Source of the DNA: a virus
DNA: 20,884 nt
Reading direction: 5' to 3' (one strand)
Virus record (IMG/VR): IMGVR_UViG_3300031759_000173
Coordinates: 1-20,884 of that record
Position numbers and translations under genes: made by a program. Within the stretch, counting starts at the first letter, position 1. Every line of letters starts with the position of its first letter. Positions 1 to 5,489 of this stretch are shown piece by piece. The notes beneath the pieces were generated by a model. It ran no database searches and was not told the DNA's origin. It saw only the letters and a list, made by a program, of their open reading frames with translations.

Positions 1-284
1 CGGTAAGACATCTCGACCACCTGGTGCATCACCCGGCCGCGAATCAGCGCGGCGCCGGGCGGGTCGGGCAGATTAAGGCCGGTCGAGTACCACCATTTTG
101 CGCTGCAATCGAGGTACGTGCGCACCTGGGACGGCGAGAGAACCTCGGCGACCGCGTCCGCGATACCTCCGGAGGCCTCCGGACGCGCTGGCGGGCAGCC
201 AGGCGCTGCGGTTGCGGTGTTTTTGCGCGGTTGGCGAACGGCGGGGGCGCATGCGCGCCCCCTTGTCTTCGTTTGGCGGATCAT
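1..284 (-). CDS. PD-(D/E)XK (RecB/Cas4-like) nuclease, N-terminal part, cut by the window edge
   Basis: Leftward reading frame open from the ATG at 284 to position 1, so only the first 94 residues are visible. From about residue 49 it reads LSPSQVRTYLDCSAKWWYS, then a segment ending RGRVMHQVVE. This is the usual beginning of phage and Cas4/RecB-type PD-(D/E)XK exonucleases (SxSxLxxYxxCP, then GxxxH). The catalytic D/ExK residues would lie beyond the edge. The start follows GGAGG by 8 bases and overlaps the previous stop as ATGA. Residues 1-45 are low-complexity, Arg/Pro/Ala-rich and span a GC hairpin, so they may be poorly conserved. It probably acts in phage recombination or DNA processing with the OB-fold-like gene two upstream. 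The family call is fairly sure; the exact role is inference. Confidence 0.75.
   Translation of the reverse strand, partial: MIRQTKTRGRACAPAVRQPRKNTATAAPGCPPARPEASGGIADAVAEVLSPSQVRTYLDCSAKWWYSTGLNLPDPPGAALIRGRVMHQVVEMSY
243..262. repeat. Perfect GC hairpin inside the 5' end of the nuclease gene
   Basis: GGGGGCGC, a four-base loop and GCGCCCCC form a perfect 8-bp stem at codons 8-14 of the leftward nuclease gene. No T-run follows. It could slow ribosomes or attenuate transcription just before the nuclease. A 14-bp palindrome CCGGAGGCCTCCGG lies nearby at 169-182, and its 12-bp core recurs at 287-298 over the nuclease ribosome binding site. Confidence 0.5.
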
Positions 285-553
285 TGCGGAGGCCTCCGGT
301 CAAACCGTGAATCGCGGATTAATACGGCGCCGTCCTTGACGCTGCCGCGAGCCTGGAAAAACCGTCCGCAGCAATCGCATAGACGCGAACCCGGAACGTA
401 TCCCGCCTCGTGCCAGCGGATCGTGCCACCGGCACAAACCGGACAGGGAACGTCGGTGACGTTAGCCCAGTAGTCTGTCTGAGAGACGACGGGCATAACG
501 TAGGCAGCGTGTTTCCGCACGCCGTCCCCGAGATCAAGCTCCTCATATCTCAT
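281..553 (-). CDS. Small zinc-ribbon protein, function unknown
   Basis: Ninety residues. CPVC at residues 37-40 and CDCC at 59-62 give a CxxC...CxC(C) zinc-ribbon pattern, with an acidic N-terminus and a basic C-terminus ending in RRPPQ. The start overlaps the upstream stop as ATGA, and its own stop overlaps the nuclease start in the same way, so translation is coupled along the operon. It has a G-rich Shine-Dalgarno (GGGGG). Such single zinc ribbons in phage early operons often bind nucleic acid, but nothing here shows a substrate. No family recognised. Confidence 0.75.
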   Translation of the reverse strand: MRYEELDLGDGVRKHAAYVMPVVSQTDYWANVTDVPCPVCAGGTIRWHEAGYVPGSRLCDCCGRFFQARGSVKDGAVLIRDSRFDRRPPQ

Positions 554-1398
554 CGGTGGCCCCCGTTCGCGGCGGCTTGCTTACCGATCATCAGTGTATT
601 TACTAAGCGGCAGTGCTCGTCGCCGTTGAACGCGGGCAGGTCGTATCCCTGCTCTTTCGCGAACGCGCGGGCCTTGACGCACGCTGCGATTACGGTGCAG
701 AGCGCGTCCTCAAGCATCGTCGCGGAGCGCTGTGGCGCGTGCGCGGCGGTGGTATTATGATTCTGCTGTGTTTCCGAAGCTGTGGTCTGGGCTGCAGCCG
801 GCGGCGCGGGCGGGTGAAGACCGTTCGCGCCGTTCGTTTTTGGCTTGGCCTTCTTCGCCTGCAGCAGCGCGAGTGAATCGCGAAGCTGCTTCTCCAACTC
901 GCTGGCGGGCTCGGCCACGCGGCCCTTCGCCAGCTTGCGCGCCTCGATCAGCATGATCGAGTCCTCCAACTGCTTCATCAGCGCCGCGTCGTCGGCCGCG
1001 GCCGGCGGCGGTGGGGTGGGTGGCTCCGGATCGGCGGGCTCAGGTGGGTACTGCGCGCTGCTGCGCCGCACCGCGAATGTCCCGTCGCCCTGCTCGCCCG
1101 TGAGGCCCACGCGGGAGAGGAACCAGCGCACGTTCTTGCGCCCGCCGGGCTGGGGCACATCGCGCTTCACGATCTCGATCAGCTCGCCGGCCTGTATGCC
1201 GGTCGAGCGAATCTGATCGTTGAAGATGTTCCCGACCGCCTCGCTCACATAAAACAGCTTGTCGTCGGTCGTGGAAAAAAGGTACTGCATCTGGGGCTTG
1301 CCGCGCACCTCGAATTTCGAGGGCGACGGCTTGCCCTCCGCGTAGCGCAGGCGCAGGCGGACCGGAATGTTTGTGGAGAACGTAATCTTTTCAGGCAT
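550..1398 (-). CDS. Phage protein with OB-fold-like N-terminus and C-terminal helical domain
   Basis: The start at 1398 is chosen because GGAGGAGG lies 6 bases upstream; an earlier in-frame start at 1425 has no such site. The product is 282 residues. Residues 1-85 are beta-rich (VRLRLRYAEGKPSPSKFEV, then a conserved-looking WFLSRVG), suggesting an OB-like nucleic-acid-binding fold. A proline-rich linker follows at about 93-112, then charged helices. A C-terminal segment (about 230-275) resembles helical tails of phage proteins encoded beside PD-(D/E)XK nucleases. A role binding single-stranded DNA for the nuclease two genes downstream is plausible but inferred from position and predicted fold only. 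No catalytic motif is seen. Confidence 0.75.
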   Translation of the reverse strand: MPEKITFSTNIPVRLRLRYAEGKPSPSKFEVRGKPQMQYLFSTTDDKLFYVSEAVGNIFNDQIRSTGIQAGELIEIVKRDVPQPGGRKNVRWFLSRVGLTGEQGDGTFAVRRSSAQYPPEPADPEPPTPPPPAAADDAALMKQLEDSIMLIEARKLAKGRVAEPASELEKQLRDSLALLQAKKAKPKTNGANGLHPPAPPAAAQTTASETQQNHNTTAAHAPQRSATMLEDALCTVIAACVKARAFAKEQGYDLPAFNGDEHCRLVNTLMIGKQAAANGGHR

Positions 1399-1570
1399 CG
1401 CGTTCCTCCTCCGAATCGTCATCACTCTCTAAAATCCGCACCGTCTCGTAGCCCTTGGCGGTCATAGCGATCGCCGCTTCCTCCGCGCGGGCACGCGAGC
1501 GGTAGGGGCCGGACGACATTTCGCCCCCCGCCCGATTCGAATAATTGGATACTGCCGTATACACTTTCAT
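1391..1570 (-). CDS. Small protein with GPYxSRxxAE motif (paralogue of the gene at 1928-2143)
   Basis: Fifty-nine residues from the ATG at 1570, which has GGAG 8 bases upstream; the frame is closed by a TAA shortly before 1618. It starts MKVYTAVSNYSN, then SGPYRSRARAEEAAIAM, then GYETVRILE and an acidic tail. The same plan, a short beta strand, GP(Y/F)xSRxxAE, a helix and a second strand ending in VRI or VRV, occurs in the 71-residue gene at 1928-2143, so the two look like diverged paralogues. Its end overlaps the next start by 8 bases. Function unknown. Confidence 0.7.
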   Translation of the reverse strand: MKVYTAVSNYSNRAGGEMSSGPYRSRARAEEAAIAMTAKGYETVRILESDDDSEEERDA

Positions 1571-1732
1571 GTGTTTTTTCTCCAGCTCGATTACCCGCGA
1601 GCCGCGGACGGCCTCCATAAGCGCTGGCCAGGCGCGCGAACGTTACCGCTCGCTTTCTGCTAGTGGCGTCCTCGCCGAATCCATCCGAGTCGCCGTCCCA
1701 CTGGATCTGCGGGTGCGTCCCGCGCGCCGGGC

Positions 1733-1882
1733 TCAAAAGCTGCGCCCTGCCGCTTCATGCGGCGGGTCATTCTCCGCGTCGGCATCGGCGCATGTGCGAC
1801 ACAGGACCAGATCGTCTCCGCAGAAGCCCTCGGACTCGGGAAATTCGGCTCCGCAATCTTGGCACGTCCTTATTTCGTCCAT
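1733..1882 (-). CDS. 49-residue zinc-ribbon micro-protein
   Basis: Begins ATG at 1882 with GGAG 8 bases upstream and ends TGA at 1733. It reads MDEIRTCQDCGAEFPE, with a second pair LCRTC at residues 28-31. The four cysteines (7, 10, 28, 31) form a compact CxxC-x17-CxxC zinc ribbon, followed by an acidic then basic tail. It is collinear with the small-gene operon. About 160 bases (1571-1732) separate it from the next gene; I see no convincing gene in them. Function unknown; nucleic-acid or protein binding is the usual role for such ribbons. Confidence 0.7.
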   Translation of the reverse strand: MDEIRTCQDCGAEFPESEGFCGDDLVLCRTCADADAENDPPHEAAGRSF

Positions 1883-1927
1883 TTCATCCTCTCCATCCCC
1901 TGTATCGCTGGGGGAGCGGATCGCAAC

Positions 1928-2143
1928 TCACTTCTCTCCAGGGAGGTTCCCACCATGCACTCTGACTTCCGCCGCCTGGATCGTTGAGCGCGCGGACAAC
2001 TGCACCACACACTGCTCCGCCGCCTCGCGTGAGGCGAACGGGCCGAAGGTTTCCAAATACTGCCCCCCGGCATTTGGATTCTGTCGTTTCTCGCGGTCGG
2101 AAATGCCGACCTGGCGCTGCTTCGTTTCGATTGTGAAATACAT
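1928..2143 (-). CDS. Small protein with GPFxSRxxAE motif (paralogue of the gene at 1391-1570)
   Basis: Seventy-one residues. The ATG at 2143 is chosen because of the GAGGAA site just upstream; the frame extends further but without a ribosome binding site and with non-coding-like composition. The central motif FGPFASREAAEQCV aligns with SGPYRSRARAEEAAI in the gene two downstream, and both finish with a strand (AAEVRVHG here). This suggests a small beta-alpha-beta fold duplicated within the operon. No known function recognised. Confidence 0.7.
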   Translation of the reverse strand: MYFTIETKQRQVGISDREKRQNPNAGGQYLETFGPFASREAAEQCVVQLSARSTIQAAEVRVHGGNLPGEK

Positions 2144-2199
2144 CGATTCCTCTTTTTTGGCCTCCTTCGCGCTGGCCAGGCGCCGCGTTGTTACGCGCG

Positions 2200-2322
2200 T
2201 CAGAATTTTCGAATCTTGCGTCCGGAGATCCGTACGAACTCCCCGCGATTGTCGCAGTAAACGGCGCGGATCTGACCGTCCGCACACATCCGCATTCCGA
2301 CCAACCATTCCGTGTTTTTCAC
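2200..2322 (-). CDS. 40-residue protein, GTG start
   Basis: GTG at 2322 with GGGAGG 6 bases upstream; the GTG overlaps the upstream stop as GTGA. The product begins VKNTEWLVGMRMCADGQ, has CDNRGEFVRI, and ends in a basic KIRKF tail. The pattern looks like a tiny beta-sheet protein. A longer frame from 2406 exists but duplicates the coding space of the next gene. Function unknown. Confidence 0.6.
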   Translation of the reverse strand: MKNTEWLVGMRMCADGQIRAVYCDNRGEFVRISGRKIRKF

Positions 2323-2519
2323 GCGGCCTCCCTTTCTGCGTCCTTCATCGCCGCTTCGGCGCAAGCAATCGCCGTGCGGGCACTCCACAACAATCTCGAT
2401 CTGCACTCCTGCGTTCGCTGCGAGTCTCCCGTGAGCCTATCGGCGCGCGCCCGTAGGCGGCGGGCCCGTGTTTGCCAGCGGGCGGCCTCGGTGGTGTAGC
2501 TGCGGGCGAGGAAGGTCAT
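2319..2519 (-). CDS. Small helical, Arg/Ala-rich protein
   Basis: Sixty-six residues from ATG 2519, preceded by AGGAG. Almost entirely predicted helix: FLARSYTTEAARWQTRARRL followed by alternating basic residues and alanines, with an acidic end (KDAEREAA). It overlaps both neighbours by 4 bases, so it is translationally coupled in the operon. Probably a small DNA-associated or protein-interacting helix bundle; no family recognised. Confidence 0.65.
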   Translation of the reverse strand: MTFLARSYTTEAARWQTRARRLRARADRLTGDSQRTQECRSRLLWSARTAIACAEAAMKDAEREAA

Positions 2520-2764
2520 GCCGGTATCTCCTGACAAAGAGGGCAATAATCGCTCAGCGGAGCGTCCACCCAGTTGTCGCCGTCGTGATAGCTGAGATCG
2601 TCTCCGTCGAGCGGCCCGCTCTCATACTGCTCGACAGTCAGTTCCGAGGCAGTGCAGCGATTCCAGTTGCGGGACATGAAACACTCCTCTTGGACGTGCC
2701 CGTCGTGCATTTCAGCGACGTGGATGTGCTCGTTGGAAAATCGGCGGACTTTATAATCGGGCAT
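2516..2764 (-). CDS. Hypothetical acidic protein with C-terminal CxxC
   Basis: Eighty-two residues from ATG 2764, with GGGAGG 8 bases upstream and the upstream stop sharing one base (TAATG). The N-terminus is basic (MPDYKVRRFSNEHIHVAEMH). The middle is strongly acidic (SGPLDGDDLSYHDGDNWVD), and the end reads DYCPLCQEIPA. The single CPLC pair plus nearby histidines could bind a metal. No family recognised. Confidence 0.7.
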   Translation of the reverse strand: MPDYKVRRFSNEHIHVAEMHDGHVQEECFMSRNWNRCTASELTVEQYESGPLDGDDLSYHDGDNWVDAPLSDYCPLCQEIPA

Positions 2765-3150
2765 TATGCAACCTCCCGATAATCCCTATAATCCAATTCC
2801 CACTGCATCGACGCGGCCGGCTTCCGCAGCGGCTCCGACGTATACACGTCCGCGATTGTGTAGTCCGCGAGCACCCGCGCCATGATCGCGGCGGCGGGCT
2901 CGAGGGCGGGGACAATCGCCGGCAGCCGGTCCACGTATGGATCGCGGTGGCGGCAGTTCGGGCACTCGAAGAGCAGGAACTCCTCGTCGCCCATCTCCCA
3001 GCAGAGATCGAGCAGCCGTGGTTCGCCGATCCAATGGCATACCGGGCACTCCCAGGTCGATTCCGGTTCCTCGGGCTCGGGCGGGTCGTACGCGCCGCAG
3101 TAGCGGTCGTACTGGTCGGTGGTGGCGCCGTCGGGCATGTTCCAGCTCAC
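2764..3150 (-). CDS. Zinc-ribbon protein, 128 residues, GTG start
   Basis: The GTG at 3150 is chosen over the ATG at 3138 because it has GGGGAGG 7 bases upstream and makes a GTGA overlap with the upstream stop. CPVC (residues 35-38) and CPNC (63-66) frame a typical zinc ribbon, preceded by an acidic Pro/Glu stretch (about 20-33). The C-terminal half is helical with a Tyr/Asp-rich end. Residues 70-95 look like a helix with scattered prolines. Function unknown; the ribbon suggests binding to nucleic acid or to a host protein. Confidence 0.7.
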   Translation of the reverse strand: MSWNMPDGATTDQYDRYCGAYDPPEPEEPESTWECPVCHWIGEPRLLDLCWEMGDEEFLLFECPNCRHRDPYVDRLPAIVPALEPAAAIMARVLADYTIADVYTSEPLRKPAASMQWELDYRDYREVA

Positions 3151-3452
3151 TCCGACACCTCCCCTTCGAGCGCTGCCAGATCCGCCGGCAGCTCGTGGCC
3201 GTTGGCGATCAGCCAGCGCGTCGCCTCGTGGTTGCTCACCCACTCGGCGTGGGGCGTGCTCCCCTGCCACTGGCTCTCATGCTCGATGTAGTACCGCCCC
3301 TTGCGCGAGCGGTAGAGCGTCTGGTGATTCCACTGGCTCCCCGTGGCCACACTGATGTGATTGTTGCCGTTCCAGCGCGTCGCTTCCCCCCACATCGCGC
3401 TTCTGTTTTCCGTCTTGACTACCGTTCCGTCGTCCATGCGATACGTTGACAT
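3147..3452 (-). CDS. Conserved-looking hypothetical protein, 101 residues
   Basis: ATG 3452 follows GGGAGG by 7 bases. The product (MSTYRMDDGTVVKTENRSAM...) is aromatic-rich: a TRWNGNNHISVATGSQWNHQ stretch, YRSRKGRYYIEHESQW, then a HEATRWLIANGHELP helix. I recall similar small proteins in bacterial genomes and mobile elements but cannot name a family or activity. The tryptophan and histidine repeats suggest a compact single domain. It is at or near the head of the small-gene operon; 133 bases separate it from the gene upstream. Confidence 0.7.
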   Translation of the reverse strand: MSTYRMDDGTVVKTENRSAMWGEATRWNGNNHISVATGSQWNHQTLYRSRKGRYYIEHESQWQGSTPHAEWVSNHEATRWLIANGHELPADLAALEGEVSE

Positions 3453-3459
3453 CGTTTTT

Positions 3460-3478
3460 CCTCCCGCGTTTCCGCGTT
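3460..3478 (-). promoter_or_regulatory. Repeated leader / ribosome binding site (copy 1)
   Basis: On the coding strand AACGCGGAAACGCGGGAGG, ending in the Shine-Dalgarno of the gene starting at 3452. An identical 19-base copy precedes the gene starting at 4236. It holds a tandem AACGCGG direct repeat and may be a shared translational or transcriptional leader. Confidence 0.55.
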
Positions 3479-3585
3479 CGTGATCTCGCGCGGCCTTCGC
3501 CCGCGCCTGCGATTTTGGAGCGGGGGGTACGAGAATGCGAGCAGCAGCGCATTTCCTCCGCTCGCGCGAAGGCCCCCCGCGTAAG

Positions 3586-4236
3586 TTAGTCCGCCGTGGG
3601 CTGGGCGAAACCCCAGGTCTGCGCGCGCTTGCCGAGCTGGACGCGGTACAGTTTGGTCGGATTGAGCGGGGCGGCGACGAAGGGGTGCTGCCCCTTCTCG
3701 TGCCGGATCGACGCAAAGCCAGCGACGAAAATGCGATCATCGCTCTTGTCTTTGCTCGTGTAAACCTTGGCAGCGCGGATAATATGCGACTCGACCGCGA
3801 ACGTGCCAATCGGAAACTCCTCGACATCGCGAAAAGTAATGCCGCGCTCGGGGATAAGAGCCACATCGCCCTGGCGAATGATCTTGGGCAGGAGGGAGGG
3901 AGTGACGTCCCAGATGCGGCAGAGGGCCACCTCGACGCGGGCGTTGGTCGCGATTACGTTCACCGGGTGGGCAAACGCGTTCCCGTTCTCGTTGCGCCCG
4001 CACAGGAAATAATCCTTGCGCGTCCGCGTGTAGCGGCGCGGGTGGAAGTCGCTCTTGCGGACGCAGAGTACGAATAGCTGCTGTGCGCTGTCGTGGTCGC
4101 AAACCTCCACGTTTACCGCGCTCCCGCGCTGTTTCCGATCGGACTCTATGCCGACCTCGAAGGCTACCCCGTTCAGTTGCTCGATGATCGACTCCGTCCA
4201 CGTCGGGCCGTAGTCACTATATGCGTTACTCGTCAT
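3586..4236 (-). CDS. Hypothetical protein, 216 residues, first gene of the leftward unit
   Basis: ATG 4236 follows GGGAGG by 9 bases. The product begins MTSNAYSDYGPTWTESIIEQ. The C-terminal half has IIRQGDVALIPE and FASIRHEKGQHPFVAAP. RQGD(V/I) followed by a late His-rich GxHP segment and a terminal YRVxxxxR strand recur in phage-borne hypothetical proteins. I recognise no catalytic motif. It is the first gene left of the divergent control region, so it is probably expressed early with the downstream operon. The leader is shared with the next gene. Confidence 0.75.
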   Translation of the reverse strand: MTSNAYSDYGPTWTESIIEQLNGVAFEVGIESDRKQRGSAVNVEVCDHDSAQQLFVLCVRKSDFHPRRYTRTRKDYFLCGRNENGNAFAHPVNVIATNARVEVALCRIWDVTPSLLPKIIRQGDVALIPERGITFRDVEEFPIGTFAVESHIIRAAKVYTSKDKSDDRIFVAGFASIRHEKGQHPFVAAPLNPTKLYRVQLGKRAQTWGFAQPTAD

Positions 4237-4245
4237 TTTTTCGAT

Positions 4246-4264
4246 CCTCCCGCGTTTCCGCGTT
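4246..4264 (-). promoter_or_regulatory. Repeated leader / ribosome binding site (copy 2)
   Basis: Identical in all 19 bases to 3460-3478 (AACGCGGAAACGCGGGAGG on the leftward strand) and positioned the same way before the gene at 4236, with GGGAGG as ribosome binding site. Confidence 0.55.
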
Positions 4265-4285
4265 TGCTCTCGTTTGCTACTCTCT

Positions 4286-4300
4286 CATACTAGCGCAAGT
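4286..4300. promoter_or_regulatory. 15-bp direct repeat CATACTAGCGCAAGT, copy 1 (putative operator)
   Basis: Exact copy of 4356-4370, 70 bases apart, in the only divergent gap between the leftward early operon and the rightward AcrVA2-like operon. Read leftward, the motif ends in TAGTATG, which could be a -10 element. Binding by a phage regulator is inference. Confidence 0.55.
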
Positions 4301-4309
4301 AGCTGTGTT

Positions 4310-4340
4310 TTGCACTATTTTCTGCCACGGTGGGTATAGT
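4310..4340 (+). promoter_or_regulatory. Candidate rightward sigma70-type promoter
   Basis: TTGCAC at 4310-4315 and TATAGT at 4335-4340 with a 19-base spacer. The transcript would start near 4347 and enter the gene at 4389, about 40 bases downstream. The spacer is longer than optimal, so activity may need an activator. The copy 2 repeat lies just after the predicted start, where a repressor could block it. Confidence 0.4.
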
Positions 4341-4355
4341 ACTGTCGAAAGATAG

Positions 4356-4370
4356 CATACTAGCGCAAGT
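4356..4370. promoter_or_regulatory. 15-bp direct repeat CATACTAGCGCAAGT, copy 2 (putative operator)
   Basis: Identical to 4286-4300 and 19 bases before the first rightward start codon. Related shorter motifs (ACTAGCACG at 9932, ACTAGTGCG at 10368) occur in the other control region. Confidence 0.55.
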
Positions 4371-4388
4371 GTGGTAAAGTGGGCGAAC

Positions 4389-4553
4389 ATGAGCAATCCA
4401 GCGGCAGACCTGGCGCACAAGCGCTGGGCAAACACATCGGACGAAGAGCGCGCGGAACACGGGCGAATGATGGTGCAGGAGCGGTGGGCGAAGGAACGTG
4501 CGCGGCGCGCGGCGGCCAAGCCCGCGAAGAAGCGCGCGAAGGGGAAGCGATGA
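4389..4553 (+). CDS. Basic micro-protein, 54 residues
   Basis: ATG 4389; a GTG at 4371 is possible but extends into the repeat. It reads MSNPAADLAHKRWANTSDEE, then MMVQERWAKERARRAA and a Lys/Ala tail. This layout, a (R/K)RW motif, TxxERxEHxRMM, then a poly-basic tail, is common in tiny phage and plasmid proteins of unknown role, probably nucleic-acid binding. First gene of the rightward operon; its TGA overlaps the next ATG (ATGA). The Shine-Dalgarno is weak, so translation may be low. Confidence 0.65.
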   Translation: MSNPAADLAHKRWANTSDEERAEHGRMMVQERWAKERARRAAAKPAKKRAKGKR

Positions 4554-4687
4554 AAAAGACGATCAAGAAGACGAAGCGATCTACAGCATCGTGCGAGATC
4601 TATGTCACCGTGCCCGGCATGGCGTGCCCGCTTTGCCGCGCGGCGATTAAGCCGGGTGTGCAGCATCGCTGCCGGAAGGAAACGTGA
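4550..4687 (+). CDS. 45-residue protein with CxxC...HxC zinc motif
   Basis: ATG 4550 after GGGGAA. A Lys/Thr-rich start (MKKTIKKTKRST) precedes VPGMACPLCRAAIKPGVQHR, followed by C. The zinc motif is CxxC-x9-HxC. The DNA for this motif is almost identical (68 of 69 bases) to that in the gene at 5265, so one is a recent copy of the other. It is coupled by overlap to both neighbours. Function unknown; proximity to the AcrVA2-like gene makes it a candidate accessory. Confidence 0.65.
   Translation: MKKTIKKTKRSTASCEIYVTVPGMACPLCRAAIKPGVQHRCRKET
4606..4674 (+). repeat. 69-bp direct repeat, copy A (zinc motif)
   Basis: Matches 5297-5365 in 68 of 69 bases; the single difference (C at 4623, T at 5314) changes Ala to Val. 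Both copies are read in the same frame. The flanks diverge on both sides. Confidence 0.9.
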
Positions 4688-5265
4688 TGGACGGCGAGCG
4701 CGATGTGCGCCCCGGCGTGCCACCGAAGGGCACGCCCACGGTTCCTCCTCGCGTTAAATCGCTGATCGGATGCCGGTACGGCCGGCTGATCGTGCGCTAC
4801 TATGCGGGCCAGGATAAAAACGGAAAATCGCTGTGGTGCTGTCTCTGCGATTGCGGTACCATGTGCCGCGTTCCCGGCGGCCGGCTGCTGGGCAACACCG
4901 GCAAGGATCGCGGGCACGGGCAGAAATCGTGCGGCTGTGAGAAGGCCGACCCCGGCGTGCGCAAGGCGGCGCGGATGAAGGTGCCAGCGAAGCGGCGCAA
5001 GGATATCTGTCGCAACATGCGCGAGTCGATCAAAGCGCGCAAGCCCGCGTACTCGATGGATGCGCACCGCGCCGCGGAGCTGCTCGGCGTGACCGTCGAG
5101 CGCGTCGAGGTCCTGGCGCAGGATGGCATGATCGGATCCACGTTCCGGCGCGGGGCACTCTTTGTCAGCAGCCAGGATGTGAGCAACATGATCGCGGTTC
5201 AGCAGCGGAATAAAAAGCGCTGTCGCGTGATGGACGAATTGATGGGGCTTCGGAAGGAGGCGTGA
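4687..5265 (+). CDS. Zinc-finger plus HTH DNA-binding protein
   Basis: 192 residues from ATG 4687; a GTG three bases earlier overlaps the upstream stop and could also serve. AAGGA lies upstream. Residues 27-86 match the GxRYGRLxV...CxCDCG...SCGC module seen in many phage HNH and AP2-type DNA-binding proteins (Cys at 51, 52, 54, 56, 60, 82, 84). No HNH catalytic histidines follow. Residues 124-170 (MDAHRAAELLGVTVERVEVL) form an excisionase/MerR-like helix-turn-helix. This is probably a DNA-binding regulator of the operon. By position it could repress the acr operon, as Aca proteins do, but that is inference. Confidence 0.75.
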   Translation: MDGERDVRPGVPPKGTPTVPPRVKSLIGCRYGRLIVRYYAGQDKNGKSLWCCLCDCGTMCRVPGGRLLGNTGKDRGHGQKSCGCEKADPGVRKAARMKVPAKRRKDICRNMRESIKARKPAYSMDAHRAAELLGVTVERVEVLAQDGMIGSTFRRGALFVSSQDVSNMIAVQQRNKKRCRVMDELMGLRKEA

Positions 5266-5489
5266 TGCGATTCGAATTCGAAGGCAAGACGTATTCCACC
5301 GTGCCCGGCATGGTGTGCCCGCTTTGCCGCGCGGCGATTAAGCCGGGTGTGCAGCATCGCTGCCGAGAGGAGTGCGGAGTCCTAATATTCACCAGCGCGG
5401 AATTCGCGGGCGTGGAGATCGACGCGGCTGCCGGCACCGTGCGTGTCGCGTTCCTGCGCCGCGCTCCCGTGCAGCGGAGGATCGCGTGA
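5265..5489 (+). CDS. 74-residue protein with the duplicated CxxC...HxC zinc motif
   Basis: ATG 5265 with GGAAGGAGG immediately upstream; GTG 5262 is an alternative. It begins MRFEFEGKTYSTVPGMVCPL and continues with the same zinc motif as the 45-residue gene (CPLC, HRC), then adds a C-terminal part (FTSAEFAGVEIDAA, then VRVAFLRRAP) absent from the shorter one. It overlaps the AcrVA2-like start as GTGA, so the two are translationally coupled. Unknown function; the coupling makes a joint role with the anti-CRISPR homologue worth testing. Confidence 0.7.
   Translation: MRFEFEGKTYSTVPGMVCPLCRAAIKPGVQHRCREECGVLIFTSAEFAGVEIDAAAGTVRVAFLRRAPVQRRIA
5297..5365 (+). repeat. 69-bp direct repeat, copy B (zinc motif)
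   Basis: Second copy of 4606-4674, one mismatch, 691 bases downstream in the same orientation and frame. Confidence 0.9.

Noticed and set aside
24-473. 149-residue rightward frame at the left end
   Set aside because: Shadow of the leftward nuclease and zinc-ribbon genes, which have family motifs and coupled starts.
1422-1736. 104-residue leftward frame with TTG start
   Set aside because: It covers the whole of the well-supported gene at 1391-1570 in another frame and has no good ribosome binding site; only its first 50 codons are free of overlap.
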